From an uncultured Eubacterium sp. (GTDB taxonomy: Bacteria > Bacillota > Clostridia > Lachnospirales > Lachnospiraceae): DNA of 64,000 bases. Below, one piece after another: positions 55,701 to 61,649 of the stretch. Below the pieces are notes generated by a model that was not told the origin of the DNA, ran no database searches, and was given only the letters and a program-made list of their open reading frames with translations. Each line of letters opens with the position of its first letter. The first letter of the stretch is position 1. The translations under genes were made by a program, and so were the position numbers. The DNA is taken from NCBI GenBank assembly GCA_910589595.1, contig CAJUTM010000004.1, positions 101,821 through 165,820 on the forward strand, in the 5' to 3' direction.

Positions 55701-56127
55701 TATTCTGCTTTATTTTGTCAGTGAAGAAAGCTGCTCCTTTGCTCTCTGCTCCGGCGGTACTGTCAACGATTCTTTGGATAATGGTACCAATCTCTCCCTG
55801 CACTCTCTCGAAAGCTGCCCCGAACGTCATTGCTTTGGCATTTTCCTGTCTTAGTTCTGCTATAGCCTCGTCCTCTGTAACATCCAAAAATTTTCTTCCA
55901 TCCCTATTTGCAATTTCCAATCTCTTATTTGTAATTTGCGTTAGCGTATAGTTGACGCTAAGTAGTCCGGCGATCTCCGCATCCGTTTCATAATCGACGG
56001 CTTTCAGAACGTCCTCCGTACTCTGGCTCACCGTTTCACCACAACTAGCGGCAGAACAAACAAGGGATGAGGCCGCCATCCCTATAAAAAAGCAAACTAC
56101 CACTGCTGCCAATCTGATTCGATTCAT
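52741..56127 (-). CDS. Secreted zinc metalloprotease (M26/ZmpA-like) with EPT-rich linker and FN3/Ig-like end
   Basis: 1128 residues from ATG 56127 (AGGAGG seven bases upstream; the earlier in-frame ATG at 56169 lies in the upstream gene). Signal peptide about 1-28. The catalytic part is about 30-770: gluzincin motif HELTH near residues 437-441 in FSTYAHELTHLLVSS, followed by NGNGARDGMRAEVYTRGMFEP with the likely Glu ligand, as in IgA1-protease/Zmp relatives. A PTEEPTATPTEEP linker spans about 785-935. An FN3-like unit (VKAADGYCIYGGKLKSKYK) and a lysine-rich Ig-like unit (KIKKKTVVVKSKKKVRLKV) end the protein. No LPXTG. The target is unknown; host or bacterial surface proteins are plausible. 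It follows the broken XRE gene by 17 bases. Confidence 0.8.
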   Translation of the reverse strand: MNRIRLAAVVVCFFIGMAASSLVCSAASCGETVSQSTEDVLKAVDYETDAEIAGLLSVNYTLTQITNKRLEIANRDGRKFLDVTEDEAIAELRQENAKAMTFGAAFERVQGEIGTIIQRIVDSTAGAESKGAAFFTDKIKQNKGKVLLGLAYIERLYNFNMGEKNIRDVLLYEPGAYGVKTNVLDWLIKIGGAGAERLKISNHTKEFGYNRFFWDITYSSTLIDFLEENHQMWIPDISMDDWFVQESPAFIVEKTSSWDKTLNNRLYSRLMNESSLQSYILPLLTVSEDSIYVIANSATITYGIVDCYVDRKLKDTDLTRYMEMREQFQQNVEKAAIQQKEFIDLWYRIAKPEVRESLSSNRIVLDSLRIYAEQTVNASAEWSAKYGDKASRGVWEFFTPLNLYTTYMFSDGEATGTGIRYYLSKALTERGFSTYAHELTHLLVSSVMLNGNGARDGMRAEVYTRGMFEPYEQKDAPVYNLNLIYDRLSCSERLYNAVPQRFQDETDLQTYMQGILDVVYTLDYAEAEVVLAKTPEEKKKWFHKIEQIEDTNLRDIPASEGYCHKLDKVRELTLDEAQELNTVEDLIENSILVARYEVNGTQTTGTIPSNGYYVVPLFSANYAGVQNDNGVSGDVMIRRQAFELLAEYGYYGGMVPYISNQYKASAKGDNTILSDTYILNKIFGGEYATMAAFKQAMFQKRIARIDELKPITITWKGNTVTITNFAMLSQLMKEAVESDLKNVVVTSGSAYNIRAQDTQVEQLKAQIFRAYLIQTEDFQQSIYGLLPPTEEPTATPTEEPTSTPTEEPTEEPTATPTEEPTATPTEEPTATPTEEPTIEPTEEPTFGPTATPTEEPTIEPTEEPTEEPTFVPTATPTEEPTATPTEEPTAAPTEEPTATPTEEPTKEPTATPTGAPTFGPTELPTVSPMATPPTSREPFVLPTATPEIKPAMLMVRVSASKTSQTLRWKTVKAADGYCIYGGKLKSKYKCLKTVSKKTKKWTHKKLKKGKTFQYYVTAYKIIDGKRVILSKSLPVFSTTKDGKYGNPTKLKIKKKTVVVKSKKKVRLKVKVKGKKLNKTGKTVRFQISDSSVAKVSKKGFITRVRRGICHVYCIAGNGIFKKIKVKVV
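53338..53767 (-). repeat. Tandem repeat encoding Glu-Pro-Thr-rich linker
   Basis: About 24 imperfect units of 12-24 bases coding for EEPT, ATPT, FGPT and IEPT. Frequent silent differences (GGC/GGT, TCC/TCT/TCG) show it is an old coding repeat. It has no CRISPR-like spacers. It forms a long extended stalk between the protease and the wall-binding modules. Confidence 0.85.
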
Positions 56128-56144
56128 CTGCTTTCCTCCTATTC

Positions 56145-56782
56145 TTATTCTGAATATAATCGTTTCCACTCTTTCGCCAGCGCCGCTGCCATCTCTTCCG
56201 GCGCCGCCGTTCCTCCCTGTCTCAATATATCGTCAAGGATTTCAATTATTTTCATAAGATAAAGCGCACTGTTTCCCATTTCCATATATTTTTTCAAGAT
56301 ATCCGTGAGAAAACCATAAGATATCCTGACGGGAACGGTTTCGGAAATCAGCACGGGAAATCTTTTCTGAAGGTTTTCAACCATTTCCTTAACAATATCA
56401 CGATTTAGCATATAGGCGTAGTTTTCTCTGACTGTCTTTTCCAAACATTCCATCAAAATGTAGGAACAAAATCTTTGCCAAAAGTCAGTTCTAACGGTTC
56501 CATACAATTGCGGAGATTTGCCCATATCTCACCCTGCGCCTTTTCATCATCGTTCTCCGTTATTTTTGCCGCGGTTATTCCTAACAAATCGTCCGCACGG
56601 CAGCCGAGTATGTTACAAAGGCCGGCCAAAAATCCGACATCCGGCAGACTCTGCCCGCGTTCCCACTTGCTTAAAGCCTGCGGTGTTACTCCTATTTTGC
56701 CTGCCAACTCCTCCTGTGTCAAGCCTTTATTTTGCCGATATTCAGAAATCTTATCTCCTATACAATTATGTTTCATTTTCAT
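56145..56782 (-). pseudogene. XRE-family regulator with FlhA-C-like domain, disrupted by frameshift/internal loss
   Basis: The first frame (56453-56782, 109 codons) gives a helix-turn-helix (ISEYRQNKGLTQEELAGKIG, ALSKWERGQSLPD, LGCRADDLLGI) and LRNCMEPLELTFGKDFVP before stopping. A second frame (from about 56470 to 56145) resumes at ILMECLEKTVRENYAYMLNRD, then VKEMVENLQKRFPVLISE and ISYGFLTDILKKYMEMG. Both parts match the FlhA/FHIPEP cytoplasmic domain: the first its start (PLEIExGxxLIPL), the second its end. The roughly 100 residues normally between are missing, so there was an internal deletion plus loss of frame. Relatives in Lachnospiraceae join XRE and FlhA-C-like domains; their role is unknown. 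17 bases upstream of the protease gene, perhaps its former regulator. Confidence 0.65.
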
Positions 56783-56842
56783 TTAAACCTCCATTCCGCA
56801 GATTTCAACTGCTTCTTTCGCTTATATTTGTCTCCTGCCACT

Positions 56843-56870
56843 ATCGTAACAGACGGCAATGCAATTGTAA
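56843..56870 (-). promoter_or_regulatory. Possible promoter of the XRE remnant and metalloprotease
   Basis: Minus strand TTACAA (56870-56865), 16-bp spacer, TACGAT (56848-56843), about 60 bases before the ATG at 56782. It would also transcribe the protease gene downstream. Confidence 0.4.
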
Positions 56871-56922
56871 AACAACGAAATGTGGAGATGAAACTCAACC
56901 GGCAGCATCGCCCAAAATTTTT

Positions 56923-58101
56923 CTAACCCTTTTTACAAACCACACACCCTGTCGCCTTATGAATAAAGAAAAATCCGTCTGAATTTTTCTGTTTGTCTAT
57001 CATTGTGCAAAAACGTTCTTTTTCTTCTGCCAATCTTTCCGCATTCTCTTTTGAATACGAGGACACATATTGAAAAATCGCTTCCGTATCGGGCACAAGC
57101 AGGTTATTGTCCTGCTCCCACCACTGTATTGCGGGAAAGTATTCCTGTAATTCATCCTCTGCCGTTTCCAGATAAATATCAAAAAAGTCTGACGGAATAT
57201 CCAGCCGTGAATCAAATTGTTTTAACAATTGATGTAATTCCCTATTATGTTCTCTTCCTATCAGACTACAGGAAAAAATACCTTTTTCTTTCAGTAAATC
57301 CCGAATTGTCAGATACAGAGACGGACGGCTATCCTTTTTCAGGTGAAACAGCACATGATTCGCCATAATCCGGTCAAAATCACCTACCGGATAAGAAAAA
57401 TTCTCCGCGTCTCTTTTCTCCAGCACAAAGCGAAACTTTTTCTGCGGGAACTTTTCCTGAATCTCTTCCACAGTCTCCGCTGCTCCCGCCAACATCCCAC
57501 TGGAATAATCCGTCAGATGAATTTCCAGCCTTTCCGGCAGTAATGGAGCGACCTCTTTCCAAAAAACGGCGTTTCCGCAACCAATTTCCAAAATTTTCAT
57601 ACCCGACTCTAATTTCAATTTTTCAAGCATCCATGAGAAAAATCCCACCTCTGCCGTGCTGTATTCATGGATATTCACACGTTTATTAAAATTTTCGTCA
57701 TCACGGTATTGTTCATCTACAAACTCCCTTTCCCGCGTAAGTTCTACAATTTCCCGAAGTTTCTTCCATAAATCCGGCTTCTCCGCAGACTTTGCACGCC
57801 TCACCGCCAGCAGCACACGTTCCAAATGTTCCAATTTCTCTGTCAGCAGCCGTTCCTGTTCCGCCAATGACTGCCTGACGTCAACCTCTTCATCTCCTAC
57901 CATTTGTTCAATCTGCTCCAGCGAAAAATCTAAAAACCGCAGCATTAAAATTTTTTGCAGTTTTTCCACACTGTTCTCATCATAAATCCGATACCCCGCC
58001 TGCGAATACCCTGCCGGTCTCAAAATACCTTTCTCATCATAAAAGCGAACCGTCCTTACCGATATTCCCATTTCCTTGGCTAAATCTCCTACTGTATACA
58101 T
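56923..58101 (-). CDS. MerR-family regulator fused to a SAM-dependent methyltransferase
   Basis: 392 residues, ATG after AAGGAGG. Residues 1-70: MerR DNA-binding domain (YTVGDLAKEMGISVRTVRFYDEKG, SQAGYRIYDENSVEKL). Residues about 75-120: coiled coil (LAEQERLLTEKLEHLERVL). Residues about 150-290: class I methyltransferase with motif I ILEIGCGNAVFW, acidic LTDYSSGML, KRDAENFSY and FDRIMANHVLFHL. C-terminal cap to 392 ends in CVVCKKG. The fusion suggests that DNA binding responds to, or controls, a methylated small molecule; the substrate is unknown. A promoter with the over-long 19-bp spacer characteristic of MerR control lies just upstream, indicating autoregulation. Confidence 0.85.
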   Translation of the reverse strand: MYTVGDLAKEMGISVRTVRFYDEKGILRPAGYSQAGYRIYDENSVEKLQKILMLRFLDFSLEQIEQMVGDEEVDVRQSLAEQERLLTEKLEHLERVLLAVRRAKSAEKPDLWKKLREIVELTREREFVDEQYRDDENFNKRVNIHEYSTAEVGFFSWMLEKLKLESGMKILEIGCGNAVFWKEVAPLLPERLEIHLTDYSSGMLAGAAETVEEIQEKFPQKKFRFVLEKRDAENFSYPVGDFDRIMANHVLFHLKKDSRPSLYLTIRDLLKEKGIFSCSLIGREHNRELHQLLKQFDSRLDIPSDFFDIYLETAEDELQEYFPAIQWWEQDNNLLVPDTEAIFQYVSSYSKENAERLAEEKERFCTMIDKQKNSDGFFFIHKATGCVVCKKG

Positions 58102-58150
58102 ACCTTCTCGTACCTCCTTGTCAATGGATTATGTTATCACTTTCCATTTA

Positions 58151-58184
58151 ACCATACACCCTGACGTAACGGAAAGGTCAAGGG
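58151..58184 (-). promoter_or_regulatory. MerR-type promoter/operator with 19-bp spacer
   Basis: Minus strand TTGACC (58181-58176), 19-bp spacer, TATGGT (58156-58151). The spacer contains the dyad CCCTTGAC (58184-58177) / GTCAGGG (58165-58159), the arrangement that MerR proteins distort to activate. It is 50 bases before the MerR-methyltransferase start. Confidence 0.7.
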
Positions 58185-58292
58185 TTTTTTTGCCTCTTTA
58201 TACAGAACATTCAAATAAAGGATGAAGAACTTCTGCAGCGCATGTGGGCGGAAACAGGTAAAATACCCATAATCATCACTCTCCTTAAAAAT

Positions 58293-58332
58293 GAGCACAA
58301 GAAAAGCACCTAACATTTTCTGATAAGTGCTC
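58293..58332 (-). terminator. Terminator of the toxin-antitoxin operon
   Basis: Outer stem GAGCAC/GTGCTC (58332-58327 with 58298-58293) and inner AGAAAA/TTTTCT on the minus strand, then ATTTTT. It lies ten bases after the toxin stop. Confidence 0.6.
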
Positions 58333-58341
58333 CCATACTTT

Positions 58342-58671
58342 TTAATCTTCGATTGTTTCACTCAACTGTCTTTTCACATCTCTGCCACCATACATGATGC
58401 GGATAATATTCACAACACTTGTTGTTTCATCTGGCAGATAAAATATCACATAATTATCTAATGGCAAAAAACGTAGTCCCTGACTATGCCACGGTTCTTC
58501 TTCATAACAAGTGTAGCGCATCGGCATCTGCTCAAGAGAACGCGCTGCTTTCATGATTCTATCTACTTGACTCGCTGCAATCTCCGGCACCAAAAGCTCA
58601 TAAGCTATATATTCATAGATGTTCCTCAAATCCTGTCTGGACTCAGCAGAATAAACTACGTCATAAATCAT
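58342..58671 (-). CDS. RelE/ParE-family toxin
   Basis: 109 residues. Family hallmarks: VVYSAESRQDLRNIYEYIAYELL (first helix), MPMRYTCYEEEPWHSQGLRFLP and YVIFYLPDETTSVVNIIRIMYGGRD, with the conserved VxIxRxxxGxRD end. RelE members cut mRNA at the ribosome, ParE members poison gyrase; the long second helix hairpin and RIMYGGRD favour ParE/YoeB-like folds but do not decide. Starts with a four-base overlap (ATGA) on the antitoxin stop, so translation is coupled. Type II toxin of a plasmid-stabilisation-like pair on the chromosome. Confidence 0.88.
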   Translation of the reverse strand: MIYDVVYSAESRQDLRNIYEYIAYELLVPEIAASQVDRIMKAARSLEQMPMRYTCYEEEPWHSQGLRFLPLDNYVIFYLPDETTSVVNIIRIMYGGRDVKRQLSETIED

Positions 58672-58973
58672 AAGCCAAAATCTCTTTTCATTTCAGCTTC
58701 AATGGCATCTGCCGAGTAAACTCTGCCAGCTTTTACATCAACCATACCTCTTCCAATCTCTTTATCAAACTGCTTTTTTGTAAGAGAACCATATGCCAAT
58801 GGCTCGGTTTCTGGTAATTTCATTTCAAACGGAATCCCTTTTTGCAATACAATCTGTCGCAAAAACATACCTACTGCATTTGACATTGGAATCCCCAACT
58901 GGTCTAATACACTCTCCGCTTGTTCTTTGATTTCAGGCTCAACTCGTACGAATACATTTGCTGTTCTTGCCAT
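58668..58973 (-). CDS. RelB/DinJ-family antitoxin
   Basis: 101 residues from ATG 58973 (AAAGGAGG nine bases upstream). The frame extends 22 codons further to 59039, but that part is the operator region and lacks a ribosome site. N-terminal ribbon-helix-helix: ANVFVRVEPEIKEQAESVLDQLGIPMSNAVGMFLRQIV, typical of DinJ/RelB, which bind DNA as dimers. The C-terminal half (about 55-101) would wrap the toxin. Coupled to the toxin by ATGA overlap; represses its own promoter in the family. Confidence 0.9.
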   Translation of the reverse strand: MARTANVFVRVEPEIKEQAESVLDQLGIPMSNAVGMFLRQIVLQKGIPFEMKLPETEPLAYGSLTKKQFDKEIGRGMVDVKAGRVYSADAIEAEMKRDFGL

Positions 58974-58995
58974 AAGCCTCGCCTCCTTTAATTGT

Positions 58996-59037
58996 ATCTT
59001 ACCACAAACGCTTGCGAATTGCAATCTATTCGCAAGC
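58996..59037 (-). promoter_or_regulatory. Toxin-antitoxin promoter with operator palindrome
   Basis: Minus strand TTGCAA (59024-59019), 17-bp spacer, TAAGAT (59001-58996). A perfect 10-bp inverted repeat GCTTGCGAAT (59010-59019) / ATTCGCAAGC (59028-59037) with an 8-bp gap overlaps the -35, a fitting site for the antitoxin or the toxin-antitoxin complex. Confidence 0.7.
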
Positions 59038-59051
59038 ATTTTATAAGTATA

Positions 59052-59711
59052 TTATATTTTGTATTCCAACGCCCTTTGTGCCATTGATTTCTCCACCTGC
59101 TCTGCTATCAGTTCTTCCATTCTCGCATGGCGTTTCTCCCACCATGATTTTTCGTTTTTCTTATTAGCAGGCTTACTGCCAGACGGGGATGTACTGACAC
59201 TCTGTCCGATATGCTCTTCAATAGAGGCACCAAATCTTTCCACACACAAATTTGCCGAAGCCCCCGGCCATCCGAAAAACGGATTCCGCACAGACCTGTT
59301 TCCCACTGTGTACCCCAGCACCCATGCCTCATAATCCCGATTATTTTTCATCTGCTTCCATCCGTCGTCCGAGATGGAAACAATTTCCCTGTCAAATATT
59401 CTGGTGGAATCAAATGGTATACTGTTCAGCAATCCGTGTATAAAACTCTTATATTCTTCCATCGTCATATCTTTTCTGGAAATATTTTCCACGCCATTCT
59501 TTGCCACGACGGACTTTCCTGCCCTCACCTGTGCGTCTACATGGGATGCATCTTCCGGATGTTCCCTTTTGTAGCGCTCAACAACGCTGTCACTTTTTTG
59601 TGTCAATGTCTCCATAAAGTCCATCGAGCCGGATGTAACGCTTCTTTTTGTCTTTCCTGCCATATATCCCGTCACCGCATATCCCGCCGTTTCTATTCCG
59701 TTTACTCTCAT
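59052..59711 (-). CDS. Uncharacterised protein of the TCS-linked cassette (fourth gene)
   Basis: 219 residues from ATG 59711 (AAGGAGG eight bases upstream; the frame upstream is unsupported). No signal peptide or membrane segment. N-terminus MRVNGIETAGYAVTGYMAGK, then KDMTMEEYKSFIHGLLNSIPFD, VSISDDGWKQMKNNRDYEAWV and WPGASANLCVERFGASIEEHIGQS; the last 50 residues are charged (KKNEKSWWEKRHARMEEL). The MTxEEYKxxI / IxISDxGxxxMKxDxxYExWV pattern recalls families of unknown function repeated in Lachnospiraceae. Last of four genes placed after the LytTR/GHKL pair; 43 bases after the preceding gene. Confidence 0.7.
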   Translation of the reverse strand: MRVNGIETAGYAVTGYMAGKTKRSVTSGSMDFMETLTQKSDSVVERYKREHPEDASHVDAQVRAGKSVVAKNGVENISRKDMTMEEYKSFIHGLLNSIPFDSTRIFDREIVSISDDGWKQMKNNRDYEAWVLGYTVGNRSVRNPFFGWPGASANLCVERFGASIEEHIGQSVSTSPSGSKPANKKNEKSWWEKRHARMEELIAEQVEKSMAQRALEYKI

Positions 59712-59754
59712 CTTTTCTAACCTCCTTATTGTGAACAATGCAGCCATAACAGTA

Positions 59755-60333
59755 TTAAATCTCAATATCAAATCGTCCTGCCTTTTGCGGATTTCCGCAC
59801 AGCATTGACGTAATGCTTTCATCTGAAAAAATCTTATCCAATAGTTCTTTCGGAACAGGCTTTCCCACTTTCCAATCGGGCATTTCCGCTTTGATAGCTG
59901 CTGTAACTTTCTTTGACATTCCCAAATGCAATTGATTCAAAGTCCAACATGCCGATAAACGGTCTTCCTTTTTCAGTGTCTTATAATATTCATTATTTTT
60001 ACGGTAGTAGGCGTCCCATTCCGCCTCATTATCTCCCGACATACCGTTGTATTTGTAGTAAGCCTGTTTCACATCTTCCAGCACGTGCTGTTTCATCTCA
60101 TCCGACACCGCAATTATTTTTTTGTAATCGCTTCTGCCCGTTACACACATTCCCTCTACTCCATAAGAGTTTTTGTAATGGCCGGAAAGTAAATCTTCCA
60201 GTGTATTTCTGCCGCCGGCGCCAGACCTTCTGGATGAAAAAGTATTGCCAAACGGCTTGTTTCGATTCGCTCTGTTTCCGTTCATCCTTGAAAAAAGCTG
60301 AAAAATCCCCTGATTGTTATTCATTATCCGCAT
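59755..60333 (-). CDS. Uncharacterised protein of the TCS-linked cassette (third gene)
   Basis: 192 residues, ATG 60333 after GGAGG. N-terminal 40 residues are Asn/Arg/Gly-rich and probably disordered (MNGNRANRNKPFGN). The folded part (about 60-190) includes GRSDYKKIIAVSDEMKQHVLEDV, QAYYKYNGMSGDNEAEWDAYYRKN and KELLDKIFSDESIT. It is soluble, without recognised catalytic residues. 15 bases after the preceding gene, so co-transcribed. Confidence 0.7.
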   Translation of the reverse strand: MRIMNNNQGIFQLFSRMNGNRANRNKPFGNTFSSRRSGAGGRNTLEDLLSGHYKNSYGVEGMCVTGRSDYKKIIAVSDEMKQHVLEDVKQAYYKYNGMSGDNEAEWDAYYRKNNEYYKTLKKEDRLSACWTLNQLHLGMSKKVTAAIKAEMPDWKVGKPVPKELLDKIFSDESITSMLCGNPQKAGRFDIEI

Positions 60334-60348
60334 AATAATCCTCCGCTG

Positions 60349-60897
60349 CTATATAGATACATCCATCTGCATGCCTTTGCCAGTTGCTCGCTTCTCCTTT
60401 AATTTTTCTTCCTCTTTCTTCTTTGCACGTTTTTCCTCCAACTGCTCCTGTAATATCTTTTTGTAAGATACCGACTGGCTTTCTTTCGGTTGTTTATGCC
60501 TGCTAATACTCCAGTAAGTAACTTTCCCATCTTTATCTATCGCTGTGCCGCAAGCTACCATCTCGCCCCCGTGTGCGGCAATGCCATCTTTCATTATCTC
60601 CGCCGCCTCCGGAACTTCGGCAATATATTTTTCATATTTTGCCGCTGTCGACGAATCAGCCGCCATTTTTTCAATAATAGCAGAAGCTATGACTATATTA
60701 TTTCCGCCCCTGCTGCCATACATATAGGCGTCTTCCTGTTTTTCATTCTTAAAATCCGCTACCGTTATGTTTACATCGGGATATTTTTCTTTCAATCCAT
60801 TCAGATAATCCTGTGCGCTTCCCGAAATCCCATTGTTGACATTTGTCCTGCCTGCCGCATAAGTATTTGTATAATCCGTTACTGCATAAATCCCCAT
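60349..60897 (-). CDS. Uncharacterised protein of the TCS-linked cassette (second gene)
   Basis: 182 residues from ATG 60897 (AAGGAG ten bases upstream; MGRRKIY upstream is an unsupported extension). The start lies 19 bases inside the previous gene. N-terminus MGIYAVTDYTNTYAAGRTNVN, then YLNGLKEKYPDVNITVADFK, NNIVIASAIIEKMAADSSTAAKYEKYI and CGTAIDKDGKVTYWSISR; highly charged coiled-coil tail (EEKRAKKKEEEKLKEKR). The segment IVIAxxIIEKMAAD...A.KYEKYI parallels MAILVPESLQQKMDADPDYARQIM of the first cassette protein, so the two look paralogous. I recall this fold in Lachnospiraceae families labelled only as unknown function. Confidence 0.7.
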   Translation of the reverse strand: MGIYAVTDYTNTYAAGRTNVNNGISGSAQDYLNGLKEKYPDVNITVADFKNEKQEDAYMYGSRGGNNIVIASAIIEKMAADSSTAAKYEKYIAEVPEAAEIMKDGIAAHGGEMVACGTAIDKDGKVTYWSISRHKQPKESQSVSYKKILQEQLEEKRAKKKEEEKLKEKRATGKGMQMDVSI

Positions 60898-61649
60898 ATA
60901 AATTTTTCTCCTTCCCATTCCATCATCTTCCGCTCCAGCATTTTCCGTTTCAGGGCATTTTCTTCTGCCAATTTCTCATATTCCCGACGTTTTTCCTTTC
61001 TTGCTCTGCTTTCCTCTGCAAACTCAGACGACGAGACAGTAATCCGTCCGCAGCCGGTAACGGTACAATTCCGCACATCACCGTTTTCGTCCAAATCAAA
61101 CACATAGCTTTTTCCCGCCTGATGTTCCGCCACATTATAGCCATAAGCTGCCGCCAGCATATTATCCCGCCGGTCATAATTCTCTTTCCATGCCTGCAGC
61201 TTTGCCATTATCTGTCGGGCATAATCGGGGTCTGCGTCCATTTTCTGCTGCAAACTCTCCGGCACAAGAATTGCCATCCGTCCGGCCCCCACACTGTTAT
61301 AATTCCTCTGCAAGTCGCTGCGCAGCTGCGATGGATTTGGCCCTTGCGGCTTCCAGTCATTTAGGGCATCCGCGCCTGTATCCCTGTCAAAATACTTCCA
61401 AAAAGGAAAATCGTTTCTCTGCCAGTTGCCAGTAGAAATATTGGCATTGCCTACATGAGTGATGACATCATATTGCGGAAAAGCAGTTTTAAAATCCGCG
61501 GCTCCTGTCATTCTCATTGCATAAGCTCCTCTCTCTGCTGCCTTTGCCGCCGCAATTTCTTTAAATCCTCCGACGGCATTCCTCTTTGTTTCGCCACGGC
61601 TGCCTATCCCGTACTGCCACAGCCTGTCTGTTACACTAAAATCTGTCAT
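60879..61649 (-). CDS. Uncharacterised protein of the TCS-linked cassette (first gene)
   Basis: 256 residues, ATG 61649 after AGGGGAAAGG. It overlaps the kinase stop by four bases (ATGA), so it is translationally coupled to the two-component system. N-terminal half: TDRLWQYGIGSRGETKRN, AVGGFKEIAAAKAAERGAYAM, FPQYDVITHVGNANI. Central: MAILVPESLQQKMDADPDY, AAAYGYNVAEHQAGKSYVFDLDENGDV. C-terminal: long charged helix (EEFAEESRARKEKRREYEKLAEENALKRK type). No signal peptide or membrane segment. Function unknown; the coupling implies that it is made together with the kinase. Confidence 0.75.
   Translation of the reverse strand: MTDFSVTDRLWQYGIGSRGETKRNAVGGFKEIAAAKAAERGAYAMRMTGAADFKTAFPQYDVITHVGNANISTGNWQRNDFPFWKYFDRDTGADALNDWKPQGPNPSQLRSDLQRNYNSVGAGRMAILVPESLQQKMDADPDYARQIMAKLQAWKENYDRRDNMLAAAYGYNVAEHQAGKSYVFDLDENGDVRNCTVTGCGRITVSSSEFAEESRARKEKRREYEKLAEENALKRKMLERKMMEWEGEKFIWGFMQ

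Noticed and set aside
58137..58361. 74-codon minus-strand frame between toxin and MerR-methyltransferase
   Set aside because: It overlaps the toxin end, its terminator and the MerR-type promoter; no ribosome site or family features.
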